From Chloroflexota bacterium (GTDB lineage: Bacteria > Chloroflexota > Anaerolineae > Anaerolineales > E44-bin32), in contig JADFRG010000014.1 of NCBI GenBank assembly GCA_022561385.1, positions 1 to 62,542 on the forward strand: a stretch of DNA of 62,542 bases, read 5' to 3'. The position numbers were made by a program, and so were the translations under genes. The notes beneath the pieces were generated by a model. It was given only the letters and a program-made list of their open reading frames with translations. It searched no databases and was not told the DNA's origin. Positions within the stretch are counted from its first letter, which is position 1, and each line of letters starts with the position of its first letter. Shown here piece by piece: positions 18,272 through 27,293 of this stretch.

Positions 18272-19633
18272 GTGAGACGAACCGTACTGGCAAGTTTTGC
18301 GCTGTGGGCCTCCGCCTGTGCGTTGAGTCTGCCGGCCACCGATCCGGCCGGGCAATCACCAACCGCCACACCCCGGTCGAGCATAACTGCGAGCCCGACT
18401 CGAACGCCGGCCCTCGCCCCAAGTTCCACGCCCGAGCCTACTGCCACACGCACTCCGAGGCCCACAAACACGCCTTTTCCGCGGGTGGCATTTTCGGACC
18501 AACCGGCCGAGATTTCCTATCAAGTGCCCCTGACGGTGCAAAAGCTGACGCCGTTTGAAGCCACAATTCACTTCGAGCTGGATCGACCCGCCCCGGGCTG
18601 GCTTCTTTATCGACCGGTTCTCGATGAGGAACAAGGATGGTGGGCCATCCCCTTAGCCGAAGGCGAGACGGTCTACCAGATGCCACTCGTAGGGCTGACG
18701 CCGGGAACTCGCTACGCGGTTCAGGTCGGGATTGGGGAGGCCCTGGAGACACTTCGCGCCCCACGCCTGTTCGGCGCGAAGTGGGGGCCGGTTCGATTCG
18801 CAGCACCCGCCCTGGGGGAGCCCGAATTGCGATTCGGCGTGGTCGGGGATTCGGGATTCGGAGACGATAAGACGCGGGCATTGATCGAGTTGATGGACGG
18901 CTACGATCTGGATTTCGTGCTGCACACCGGAGATTCTGTGTACAAAATTTATGAGGAATCTTCGCCGGCGGAGGCGTTTGCAAAAAAATACTTCTCTATG
19001 TTTGCACCGCTATTGCTCCAGGCTCCGATCTTCCCGGTGCTCGGCAATCACGACTTCGATCTACCCGCGCTGGCGGATGGTCGGCCCTACTTTGTGCGCG
19101 CCTTTCCGGCGCTTGCAGATCCGAGCGTTCCATCCTCTGCGCTTGGTACCTGGTATTCATTCGAACGATCGGGCATTCAATTTATTATGCTCGACTCTGC
19201 GGCCTTCCATGGTTCAGGCGGGCGGGGGGAGCAAACCGCGTGGTTGGAAGAACGCCTTGCGGACCCAAGTTTCCGATTCTCGATCCCCGTCTTCCACACC
19301 CCTCCCTACACGAGCGGTCTCCATCGAGGGGATGGCAACGCGCTACGGCTTGACTGGAGTGAGTTGTTCGAGGCCGCCGGTGTGCCGCTCGTCTTCTCCG
19401 GGCACGATCACAACTATGAGCGCATCGAGCGCGACGGATTGACCTACGTGGTTAGCGGCGGGGGTTCGCCCGTACTCTACCGTAAGACGCAACCCGTTGG
19501 TGGCAGTCAGCAGTTCAACGCCCGAATGCATTTCGTGCTGGTTGAGATTTCGGATGTGCGCCTCTCGCTAACAGCAATCGACCTAGACGGCAAAGTGCTG
19601 GATCGCGCAATCATCCCCACCCGCCCTGGTTAG
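18272..19633 (+). CDS. Lipoprotein metallophosphoesterase, purple-acid-phosphatase-like
   Basis: The 453-residue product has a short signal peptide ending in a lipobox-like WASAC (Cys16; Ala at -3 is unusual), a Ser/Thr/Pro linker, and an Fn3-like N-terminal domain. A calcineurin-like phosphoesterase domain follows. The metal-site motifs are in order: GVVGDSGFGD, HTGDSVY, LGNHDFD, VFHTPPY and SGHDHNYER. This is the layout of bacterial purple acid phosphatases, which act outside the cytoplasm on phosphate esters. GTG 18272 has GAAGGA eight bases upstream; ATG 18251 would add an Arg-rich segment. The start lies in the third repeat copy. Confidence 0.85.
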   Translation: MRRTVLASFALWASACALSLPATDPAGQSPTATPRSSITASPTRTPALAPSSTPEPTATRTPRPTNTPFPRVAFSDQPAEISYQVPLTVQKLTPFEATIHFELDRPAPGWLLYRPVLDEEQGWWAIPLAEGETVYQMPLVGLTPGTRYAVQVGIGEALETLRAPRLFGAKWGPVRFAAPALGEPELRFGVVGDSGFGDDKTRALIELMDGYDLDFVLHTGDSVYKIYEESSPAEAFAKKYFSMFAPLLLQAPIFPVLGNHDFDLPALADGRPYFVRAFPALADPSVPSSALGTWYSFERSGIQFIMLDSAAFHGSGGRGEQTAWLEERLADPSFRFSIPVFHTPPYTSGLHRGDGNALRLDWSELFEAAGVPLVFSGHDHNYERIERDGLTYVVSGGGSPVLYRKTQPVGGSQQFNARMHFVLVEISDVRLSLTAIDLDGKVLDRAIIPTRPG

Positions 19634-19729
19634 GCAAGAGCTCCTCATGGCAAAGCGTGATACGATTCGCGCGCGATAGGCTTCTTTGGGCCTGCCGTCG
19701 GCGGCCCACGGAGGGAAGACGCAAATTTC

Positions 19730-21340
19730 ATGTCTCAAAGCTTCGGATCACCAAGCAATTATGGTCTCGAGAACCACGGCCTGAACGGCTCTGGCACGGT
19801 CTACTGGGGACTCAGATCTTCGGCTCTTATAGAACTCGTCACCCAGCGCGGCGAAGGGCGGCTTTCCGAGCACGGCGCAGTTGTGGTCGAGACCGGTATT
19901 CACACCGGACGAGCGCCCAACGATAAATACCTCGTACGAGAGGGAGAAAGCGCCGAACAAATCTGGTGGGGCGACGTCAATCAAGAATATGCGCCGTCCG
20001 CATTTGATCACCTTCACGCCCAGGTGCTCGATCATCTGAACGAGCGGGAGCTTTTTATTCAGGACGCGGCCGCCGGCGCCTGTGAGCGATACCGCATACC
20101 CATTCGAGTGGTGAGTGAGAGCGCCTGGCACAGTCTATTTGCCCGCAATTTGTTCCTGAGGTTGCCTGTGCAAGAAGCCGTGGCGCAGATTCCGAAATAC
20201 ACCATCCTCCACGCACCAAACTTCAAGGCCGATCCCGCAGTCCACGGAACAAATTCTGAGGTATTCATCATTTTGAATTTGGAGCGAGGCATCATTTTGA
20301 TCGGCGGAACTCGATACGCGGGCGAAATTAAGAAGGCGATCTTTACCGTCCTAAATTATGAGTTGCCGTTAAAGGGCGTGCTTTCGATGCACTGCTCGGC
20401 CAACCAAGGGGAGGCCGACGACGTGGCACTTTTCTTTGGACTGAGCGGGACCGGGAAGACGACCCTCTCCTCCGATCCAGATCGAAGCCTGATCGGGGAC
20501 GATGAACACGGCTGGAGCGAGGCAGGTGTATTCAACTTTGAGGGCGGCTGTTATGCGAAGACCATCCGGCTGAGCCCGGAGTATGAACCCGTCATCTGGC
20601 AGGCGACCGAATCGTTTGGGACGGTGCTGGAGAATGTCATCTTAGACGACCGCAGTCGAGAAGTCGACTTCGAGGATGGCAGGTTGACCGAAAACACCCG
20701 GGCCGCCTATCCACTCGAGTCCGTTTCAAAGCGCATTCCAAGCGGGGCGGGAGGGCACCCTAATAACGTGTTTTTCCTCACCGCCGACGCCTTCGGCGTT
20801 CTCCCGCCGATATCCAAACTTTCGGCGGATCAGGCCATGTACTACTTCCTATCCGGATACACCTCCAAACTGGCAGGCACCGAAGAAGGGCAGAGCGACG
20901 AGCCGCAGGCCACCTTTTCCGCCTGTTTCGGAGAGCCGTTTTTGCCGCTGCATCCAAGCAAATATGCCGAACTGCTGGGGAAACGTATTGCGCAGCACAA
21001 CACCGCAGTGTGGTTGGTTAATACGGGGTGGACCGGCGGACCTTATGGAACAGGGGAGCGCATTAAACTGCCCTACACGCGCGCGATGGTGACGGCTGCG
21101 TTGAATGGCACTCTGGCAGACCTGCCCCCGCGAACGGACGGTACCTTCGGGCTCGAAGTGCCTGTGAGTTGCCCTGGAGTGCCGGACGAGATACTCGATC
21201 CGCAAGCCACCTGGAAAGATAAGGGGGCCTATTCAGGTCAGGCGAGGGGCCTTGCGGCATTGTTTGGCGGTAACTTCGCCAAGTACAAGCAGTACGTCAC
21301 CCCGGAAGTCGCTTCCTCCGGACCTGTCCATCAGGGATGA
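19730..21340 (+). CDS. pckA: Phosphoenolpyruvate carboxykinase (ATP)
   Basis: The 536-residue enzyme converts oxaloacetate and ATP to PEP, CO2 and ADP, the entry step of gluconeogenesis. The kinase P-loop GLSGTGKTTLSSDP, the nearby GDDEHGW metal motif and the C-terminal NTGWTGGPYGTGERIKLPYT are intact and mark the ATP-dependent type. ATG 19730 starts MSQSFGSPSNYGLENHGLN. Its stop overlaps the next gene by four bases, so it is co-transcribed with an ABC transporter, an odd pairing. Confidence 0.96.
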   Translation: MSQSFGSPSNYGLENHGLNGSGTVYWGLRSSALIELVTQRGEGRLSEHGAVVVETGIHTGRAPNDKYLVREGESAEQIWWGDVNQEYAPSAFDHLHAQVLDHLNERELFIQDAAAGACERYRIPIRVVSESAWHSLFARNLFLRLPVQEAVAQIPKYTILHAPNFKADPAVHGTNSEVFIILNLERGIILIGGTRYAGEIKKAIFTVLNYELPLKGVLSMHCSANQGEADDVALFFGLSGTGKTTLSSDPDRSLIGDDEHGWSEAGVFNFEGGCYAKTIRLSPEYEPVIWQATESFGTVLENVILDDRSREVDFEDGRLTENTRAAYPLESVSKRIPSGAGGHPNNVFFLTADAFGVLPPISKLSADQAMYYFLSGYTSKLAGTEEGQSDEPQATFSACFGEPFLPLHPSKYAELLGKRIAQHNTAVWLVNTGWTGGPYGTGERIKLPYTRAMVTAALNGTLADLPPRTDGTFGLEVPVSCPGVPDEILDPQATWKDKGAYSGQARGLAALFGGNFAKYKQYVTPEVASSGPVHQG

Positions 21341-22029
21341 AGAGCGTTGTCCGAATTGAACACCTTGACCGGGTCTATAAGGAAGGCGAAGCGCAGCGGG
21401 TCGTACTAAATGACCTCAGCGCAGAATTCCCGTCCGGCCAGTTCACAACAATTCGGGGCCGCAGTGGCAGCGGTAAGTCGACCCTTCTGAACCTGATTGC
21501 CGGGATTGACGAACCCACCGCCGGGCAAGTATTGATCGGCGGCCAAAGTATCAGCCAGATGAGCCCGCGTGAGCGGGCTCACTTCCGTAGAGACAACATC
21601 GGCTTTATCTTTCAATTCTTCAACCTTATCCCCACCCTGACCGTGCTTGAGAACGTAAGCTTGCCCTCCGAACTTTCAGGGCGCAGTGAGGCGGAAGCTC
21701 GCGAACGCGCGGCAAGACTCATCGACCAGGTTGGGCTGGGTGGGCGAGAAGCAGAATTTCCGGACCGGCTATCGGGCGGAGAGCAACAACGGGTGGCCAT
21801 CGCACGCGCTCTGGTCGAGGAGCCGGTCCTGGTGCTGGCCGATGAACCGACCGGAAATCTAGACCGGGTCACGGGAGAAGTGGTGCTCGCCATGCTCGAG
21901 GAGATGATCCGCGAGCGGGGGCTGACCCTCATTTTGGCCACACACAGCCATCGGATCGCACAAGCCGCGGATCAGAAGTGGGCTTTGGTGGACGGAAAGC
22001 TTGAATCGGACGATGAAGCCGCTTATTAG
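21337..22029 (+). CDS. ABC transporter ATP-binding protein (AttE/LolD type)
   Basis: This 230-residue ATPase has Walker [11 protein letters not shown]-loop [12 protein letters not shown], signature [15 protein letters not shown], Walker [10 protein letters not shown] and the H-loop THSH. Its closest type is the LolD/MacB/AttE group that powers FtsX-like permeases, usually moving lipids or lipoproteins or extracting envelope molecules. It overlaps pckA by four bases and the permease gene by 17. Confidence 0.93.
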   Translation: MKSVVRIEHLDRVYKEGEAQRVVLNDLSAEFPSGQFTTIRGRSGSGKSTLLNLIAGIDEPTAGQVLIGGQSISQMSPRERAHFRRDNIGFIFQFFNLIPTLTVLENVSLPSELSGRSEAEARERAARLIDQVGLGGREAEFPDRLSGGEQQRVAIARALVEEPVLVLADEPTGNLDRVTGEVVLAMLEEMIRERGLTLILATHSHRIAQAADQKWALVDGKLESDDEAAY

Positions 22030-24511
22030 GGCAGGTCTTCGCGACCTGATCCGCAGGCCGCTCTTCAGCGGCCTGATGCTGGCCGGCCTTGCTCTAGGGG
22101 TGGCGGTTGTCACCGCCATCGACCTGGCAAGCCAAAGCGCATTGCGGGCCTTCGAGGTGAGCACAGCCACGGTGGTGGGAAGAGCCACTCATCGAGTGGT
22201 CGGAGGACCCACGGGCGTACCGGAGGGGCTCTATATAGAGCTTCGGGCAGCTGCTGGGTCGATGCAGATGGCGCCGGTGGTGGAGGGGGTGGTCTCGGCG
22301 TTGGATTTCGACGAGCGGCCAATGCGAGTGCTTGGGATCGATATTTTCGCAGAGGCGCCTTTCCGAGACCAGCTGAGCCCGGGGCTCGTGTTCGATCCGG
22401 ATTTCCAGCAGTTCTTTACGAAGCCCGGAATGGCGATCATCGGCGAGGAGTTCGCCAAGGCCAACCAATTGGCGCCGGGGGCTGAATTGGCGGTCCAGGT
22501 GAATGATCGGCTTGAACGCATCACCGTCTTAGGGATCGTCAGCACGCTCGGATCGAGCGATGTTTTGCTCATGGATATCGCGGGTGCGCAGGAGCTGCTG
22601 GGAACCTCGGGGCGTTTGACCAGAATAGATCTATTAGCCGATCCTGACAGCGTAGCGGCGCTACGAACGCAGCTCCCGCCCGGCCTGCGGATCGTCTCCT
22701 CAAGTGAGCAACGAGACACAGCGGATCAACTAACATCCGCATTCCGTCTCAACCTGACGGCCCTCAGCCTGCTAGCTCTCGTTGTGGGATTCTTTCTTGT
22801 TTACAACACGATGACTTTTTCGGTGCTTAGCCGCCGTCCGGTCCTGGGGATCCTCCGCTCGCTCGGCGTCACCGGAAGACAAATCTTTGCCCAGATTGTG
22901 CTTGAGGCCATCCTGGTGGGATTCCTGGGCTCGTTTATTGGGATCCTTTTCGGAGTGCTGTTGGCACACTTCGCCCTCGGCCTGGTTACCCGAACCATCA
23001 ACGATTTCTACTTCCTGCTAACGGTGCGCGAGGTGACGCTGACGACCAGCGTGGCGGTCAAGGCGATTGCGCTAGGGGTCGGCGCAGGCGGTCTGGCTTC
23101 GGTCATCCCGGCATTGGAGGCCGCGCGTGTGCCGCCGGTGCAAGTTCTCAGACGGAGTGATCTTGAGCAGGGGGCTCGAGTTTGGGTGCCGCGCGTGGGC
23201 TTGTTTGGCCTGGGCCTGGCCGTGGCGGGCAGCGCGTTATTCCTTCTATCCGACAATTCGCTGCCCCTGACCTTCATCGGGATATTGCTGGTAATTCTGG
23301 GCCTAGCCCTGATTGTTCCTTTCGGCACGCTGGCTTTTCTGCGGCTGCTTCGTCCCCTGTCGTCCCGAATCCTCTGGCGGCTTGCGGTCAGGGGCCTTGC
23401 CCGTCAGCTCAGTCGGGTCGGAATCGCGATCGCGGCGCTGATGGTCGCGCTGTCCGTAACCATCGGAATCGCGTTGATGATCACCAGTTTTCGGAGTACG
23501 GTGCAAAACTGGCTTGATATCACGCTTTACTCAGATATTTACGTGTCTTCTCCGGCCGCGATCGGAAACCGTCCCCAGGCCGACCTTTCGCCCTCGTTAG
23601 AGGCGCGCCTGGCGCGCCTGGAGGGGGTGGCCACTGTAGAGGCGATCCGAACCGTGCAAGTTCTGGGGGAGAAAGGTGAGCTCGATCTCACGGCGGTCGA
23701 CCCGAGGCGCGTACGCGATGCAGGTATATACCGATTGGCCAGCGGAAGCGCGCGCCAAGTGTGGGATCGGGTGCGCCAGGGAGCGGTACTTATTAGCGAG
23801 TCCCTGGAATTTCGATACGGCACAACGGAGACCCTGGTGCTGCAGACCGATGCGGGGGAGGTGACCTTCGACGTGGTGGGTATCTTTTATGACTACTCTT
23901 CCGATCGCGGCACGGTACTGATGAGCCGGGATATTTACCTGGAGAACTGGGACGACCCTGCCCTCTCTTCACTGGGAGTTGAGGCTCTTCCCGGCATCGA
24001 TACTTACAAGTTGGCTGAATCGATTAGAGCCGAACTCTCAGGTACGGGCCTGATAGTTCACGAGAACCAACAAATCCGGGAAGAAGCCATGCGCATATTC
24101 GATCGAACCTTCGCCATCACCCAATCTCTTCGTGTCCTGGCGGTTGTGGTGGCTTTCATCGGGGTACTGAGCGCGCTCCTTGCGCTGCAGCTGGACCGCA
24201 GGCGTGAGTATGCCACCCTGGAAGCCATCGGCCTCGACCCTGAAGGGCTGGAGAAACTGACCTACCTTGAGACCGCGCTCATGGGGATCTCCGCATCGCT
24301 GATGGCATTGCCCACGGGACTGCTGCTGGCACTGATCCTGATCCACGTTATTAACGTTCGCTCTTTTGGCTGGACGATCCAACTGACCCCGGCGGCCGGA
24401 CCGTTCCTGCAAGCCATCCTGGTCGGCCTGGTAGCCTCGCTCGCGGCCGCGGTCTACCCTGTTTCCCGACTGCGAAGGATGACCGTAGCCGAGTCGATCC
24501 GGGGAGATTAG
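22013..24511 (+). CDS. FtsX-family ABC permease
   Basis: The 832-residue membrane protein has an N-terminal membrane anchor, a large extracytoplasmic domain, and two FtsX domains. The first is near residues 245-380 (SALRLNLTALSLLALVV-like segment, then the LGILRSLGVTGRQIF loop); the second is at the end (RREYATLEAIGLDPEGLEKL). ATG 22013 gives [20 protein letters not shown], typical of the family; TTG 22001 is less likely. With the ATPase before and the AttH-like gene after, it forms an AttEFGH-like set, the two permeases being fused or represented by one long protein. Confidence 0.9.
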   Translation: MKPLIRAGLRDLIRRPLFSGLMLAGLALGVAVVTAIDLASQSALRAFEVSTATVVGRATHRVVGGPTGVPEGLYIELRAAAGSMQMAPVVEGVVSALDFDERPMRVLGIDIFAEAPFRDQLSPGLVFDPDFQQFFTKPGMAIIGEEFAKANQLAPGAELAVQVNDRLERITVLGIVSTLGSSDVLLMDIAGAQELLGTSGRLTRIDLLADPDSVAALRTQLPPGLRIVSSSEQRDTADQLTSAFRLNLTALSLLALVVGFFLVYNTMTFSVLSRRPVLGILRSLGVTGRQIFAQIVLEAILVGFLGSFIGILFGVLLAHFALGLVTRTINDFYFLLTVREVTLTTSVAVKAIALGVGAGGLASVIPALEAARVPPVQVLRRSDLEQGARVWVPRVGLFGLGLAVAGSALFLLSDNSLPLTFIGILLVILGLALIVPFGTLAFLRLLRPLSSRILWRLAVRGLARQLSRVGIAIAALMVALSVTIGIALMITSFRSTVQNWLDITLYSDIYVSSPAAIGNRPQADLSPSLEARLARLEGVATVEAIRTVQVLGEKGELDLTAVDPRRVRDAGIYRLASGSARQVWDRVRQGAVLISESLEFRYGTTETLVLQTDAGEVTFDVVGIFYDYSSDRGTVLMSRDIYLENWDDPALSSLGVEALPGIDTYKLAESIRAELSGTGLIVHENQQIREEAMRIFDRTFAITQSLRVLAVVVAFIGVLSALLALQLDRRREYATLEAIGLDPEGLEKLTYLETALMGISASLMALPTGLLLALILIHVINVRSFGWTIQLTPAAGPFLQAILVGLVASLAAAVYPVSRLRRMTVAESIRGD

Positions 24512-24513
24512 CG

Positions 24514-25647
24514 ATGAGAATTGCGATCGTCGGGCTCGTGATCGCGCTGGCCTTCGGAGGGTATTTCCTGCTCCCGACCCCCTCCGATCCGGAGATCCCG
24601 ACCTATCAACTACTTCAGTCGTCCGGACCCCCCGAGTTCGAAACGGTTCAAGATCCACGAGAATTTAGCTTTCCTCGGGATCATGGACCGCATCTCGATT
24701 ACCGGACCGAGTGGTGGTACTACACTGGCAATCTGGTTGCGCAGGGTGGAGAACGATTCGGGTATCAGCTTACGATCTTTCGCCGTGGCTTAACGCCTGG
24801 CGGCACGCGGCGAGAATCTGACTTTGCCACGAACCAGATTTACTTCGGGCATTTGGCATTGACAAACGTCGACGAAGGGGAACACGTGGCGCTGGAGCGA
24901 TTCGAGCGAGGTTCGGCAGGATTGGCTGGCGCATCCGGGGATCCGTTCGCGGTGTTCCTGGGAGATTGGAGCATCCAGAGCCTGGACGAGACTGGAACTC
25001 AGGTTCGCTTGAGGGCCAGCGACGTGGGTTTCGGCCTCGATCTCACACTCGCAGCCACCAAGCCGATTGTGGCCCATGGGGAGCAGGGTTACAGCATAAA
25101 GGGAGGGGCGGAGGGCAATGCCTCCTACTACCTCAGCTTCACCAACATGCAGACTCAGGGCAGCCTCCAAATCGGGGATCGTATTTTCGAGGTCAGCGGT
25201 AAGAGCTGGTTCGACCATGAGTGGGGGACCAGTGCTCTGGGAGCGCAGGCGACCGGGTGGGATTGGTTTGGCTTGCAGCTTGACGACGGTCGCGAATTAA
25301 TGTTGTTCCACATCCGCAAAGGGGATGATGATGGCGACGAGCAAATTTCGGGAGGAACGTTAGTGGCGCCGAACGGGGATGCGCGATGGATGACGGCCGA
25401 CGAATTCGAGATTTCGCCAATCACCACATGGACGAGCGAGCTTACGGGTACCACCTATCCATCGGGTTGGGAAATTACCATTCCCGCGGAGGGGCTGGAG
25501 TTGATCGTCGAACCCCACGTCAAGGATCAGGAAATGCGGCTCAACCTCGAGTATTGGGAGGGGGCGGTCCGGGTGAGCGGTAGCGTGGAAGGCCAGGGAT
25601 ACGTGGAATTGACCGGTTATTCTGGAAGCATGCGGGGTCTGTACTAA
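24514..25647 (+). CDS. AttH/CrtC-like exported lipocalin-fold protein
   Basis: The 377-residue protein begins with a membrane-anchoring segment (RIAIVGLVIALAFGGYFLL) and no lipobox. PRDHGPHLDYRTEWWYYTGN and SGKSWFDHEWGTSALG are hallmark stretches of the AttH/carotenoid 1,2-hydratase-like family, built of two lipocalin-like domains. Such proteins occur next to AttE/AttF/AttG ABC systems, as here (two bases after the permease). A hydrolase or lipid-binding role outside the membrane is plausible; carotenoid hydratase activity is not implied, as no carotenoid gene is near. Confidence 0.85.
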   Translation: MRIAIVGLVIALAFGGYFLLPTPSDPEIPTYQLLQSSGPPEFETVQDPREFSFPRDHGPHLDYRTEWWYYTGNLVAQGGERFGYQLTIFRRGLTPGGTRRESDFATNQIYFGHLALTNVDEGEHVALERFERGSAGLAGASGDPFAVFLGDWSIQSLDETGTQVRLRASDVGFGLDLTLAATKPIVAHGEQGYSIKGGAEGNASYYLSFTNMQTQGSLQIGDRIFEVSGKSWFDHEWGTSALGAQATGWDWFGLQLDDGRELMLFHIRKGDDDGDEQISGGTLVAPNGDARWMTADEFEISPITTWTSELTGTTYPSGWEITIPAEGLELIVEPHVKDQEMRLNLEYWEGAVRVSGSVEGQGYVELTGYSGSMRGLY

Positions 25648-25733
25648 GTCCGCTGCAGCACCCAGCCCGCTCGGATAACGCAAGGGGCGGTTCCTCGGAC
25701 AATCGCCCGCGGAAAAACTGCCTTCTCCGGATC

Positions 25734-26084
25734 CTATTGGAGCGTCATCAGGTAGGAGAGCAGCGCCTCGAGATCGGCCTCCACGAGTTTCCGCTCGAAA
25801 TCCGGAGGCATCAAATTCTTAAACCCCTCCACAATTTCCGCCTGCGGCGACAGTATGGAGCGCCGCAAGACCTCGCGTGGCAGAAGCTCATCGTCGTTGG
25901 CGGCCGCGCGGGTCGCAACCCCGGCTAGAGAAGGCCCCACGATGACCACCCCGGAACTCACGGAGTGACAAGCGGCACAATTCTGCGAGAATACCTGCTG
26001 CCCACGCGCGATGTCGTCCGTCACTCCCCCCCCGCAGGCGGCCATGACCGCCGCCGCAAGAGCCGATATCACGAATGGCTTCAT
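25734..26084 (-). CDS. Small lipoprotein cytochrome c
   Basis: From ATG 26084 the protein has 116 residues. It starts with a signal peptide ending in the lipobox VMAAC (Cys17), then has a heme c motif CAACH (residues 36-40), and ends with a NLMPPDFE stretch likely to supply the axial Met. Size and order match mono-heme class I cytochrome c electron carriers tethered to the outside of the membrane. An earlier in-frame start at 26162 would put a non-signal segment in front and is rejected. It is divergent from the mechanosensitive channel gene. Confidence 0.88.
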   Translation of the reverse strand: MKPFVISALAAAVMAACGGGVTDDIARGQQVFSQNCAACHSVSSGVVIVGPSLAGVATRAAANDDELLPREVLRRSILSPQAEIVEGFKNLMPPDFERKLVEADLEALLSYLMTLQ

Positions 26085-26131
26085 CGGCCGGAGATTACAC
26101 GGGTTCAAAAGCTCGCGCAAAGTGGCTCCTG

Positions 26132-26137
26132 TATAAT
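26132..26137 (+). promoter_or_regulatory. Possible -10 element for the MscS gene
   Basis: TATAAT lies 52 bases before the ATG in the gap between two divergent genes. A convincing -35 at the usual spacing is not seen. Confidence 0.35.
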
Positions 26138-26189
26138 CAGCCGCAATTTCGCACAGTATCAATTCAAGAATAAGAAGGAGGATTGGAAG

Positions 26190-27293
26190 ATGGTCTTAGG
26201 GCTTACGGGTGAACAATGGTTAGACATCGGGACTTCGCTATTGATCGTGATCGCAGCCACGGTTCTGGTGCGCTTACTTCTCGGTTTTCTGATCGACCAG
26301 GTATTCAGACGACTGCTTGGAGAAAGGGGCCGGACAATCAGCCACACCCTTATCCGACCGGTTCGGGTACCGCTCAACATGCTGGCGGTGCTGATCGCGC
26401 TCAGTATTGCCATTCTACGTCTGGACATTCCCTGGGTGGCCGAGCAGAGCGCCTCGATCCGAAGCGGTTTCTTCGTGTTTTACTTGTTAATTGGGTTTTC
26501 AATTGCCTGGCGGCTCATAGGAAGCATCGCCAGCTGGTACACGGCAGAAATTGCGCCCCGCACCGAATCAAAGTTGGACGACCAGCTGGTTCCTTTCGGG
26601 CGGCGAGTGGTCCTGATCCTCTTGAGCTTCGTTGTGCTTATCGTTCTATTGAGTCACTTTGATGTAAACGTGAGTGGGCTCGTCGCCACGCTCGGTATCG
26701 GTTCGCTGGCCATTGCCCTGGCGGCGCAAGAGACGCTGTCAGACACGATCAGCGGTTTTATGATCATGCTAGATAAGCCGTATCGGATCGGAGATCGTAT
26801 CGAAATCCAATCGCTTGACACATGGGGCGATGTAGTCGATATCGGCCTGCGTAGCTCACGCGTCCGGACCCGAGACAACCGAATGGTGATTGTTCCCAAC
26901 TCGGTGATGAGCAAAAGCCTACTCGTCAACTATTCTTACCCCGACACGACCTATCGCATCCAGATCGAACTATCCATAAGTTACGGAACGGATTTGGACC
27001 TGGTAAAGGAAACGATCATCGGGGCCGTGCGGCTTGTCGAGGGAGTGGAGCCTGATCGTCCAGTGGAGGCGCTTTTTCTGCATTTCGGTGACTCGGGGAT
27101 GATCTTCAGGGTGCGCTGGTGGTTAAATTCATATGTGGATACACGGCGCATGTTCGACCGGGTCAACTCCTCCATCATGCGGGCGCTGAACGAGGCCAAG
27201 ATAGAGGTTCCCTATCCGGTGCGAGACATCCGTCACAGGATCGGAGACGCCGACTTGAGGAAGCTCGTGAGCGCTATCAGGGAGGTGAGTTAG
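26190..27293 (+). CDS. MscS-family small-conductance mechanosensitive channel
   Basis: ATG 26190 follows AAGGAGG at the right distance, giving 367 residues; the longer upstream frame is rejected because it overlaps the divergent cytochrome. Four hydrophobic segments precede the pore helix and beta domain: VSGLVATLGIGSLAIALAAQ is the pore-lining TM3, and DTISGFMIMLDKPYRIGDRI begins the beta domain. A C-terminal alpha/beta region closes it. The channel releases solutes on hypo-osmotic shock. Its last four bases overlap the end of the convergent GH15 gene. Confidence 0.92.
   Translation: MVLGLTGEQWLDIGTSLLIVIAATVLVRLLLGFLIDQVFRRLLGERGRTISHTLIRPVRVPLNMLAVLIALSIAILRLDIPWVAEQSASIRSGFFVFYLLIGFSIAWRLIGSIASWYTAEIAPRTESKLDDQLVPFGRRVVLILLSFVVLIVLLSHFDVNVSGLVATLGIGSLAIALAAQETLSDTISGFMIMLDKPYRIGDRIEIQSLDTWGDVVDIGLRSSRVRTRDNRMVIVPNSVMSKSLLVNYSYPDTTYRIQIELSISYGTDLDLVKETIIGAVRLVEGVEPDRPVEALFLHFGDSGMIFRVRWWLNSYVDTRRMFDRVNSSIMRALNEAKIEVPYPVRDIRHRIGDADLRKLVSAIREVS

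Larger units (their letters stand above)
18129..18303 (+). repeat. Three tandem copies of a 58/59-bp unit spanning a gene start
   Basis: Copies are 18129-18187 (59 bp), 18188-18245 and 18246-18303 (58 bp each); each starts GTGGGATG and ends TTGCGCT or TTCCGCT. Each unit holds a Shine-Dalgarno-like GAAGGA and a GTGAGACGA start. Copy 1 holds the end of mazG, and copy 3 the start of the phosphoesterase gene. Copies 2 and 3 differ at only a few positions; copy 1 is more diverged. Confidence 0.95.

Noticed and set aside
25965-26189. N-terminal extension of the MscS channel
   Set aside because: It overlaps the oppositely oriented cytochrome gene and has no membrane or family features; ATG 26190 has an ideal ribosome-binding site.
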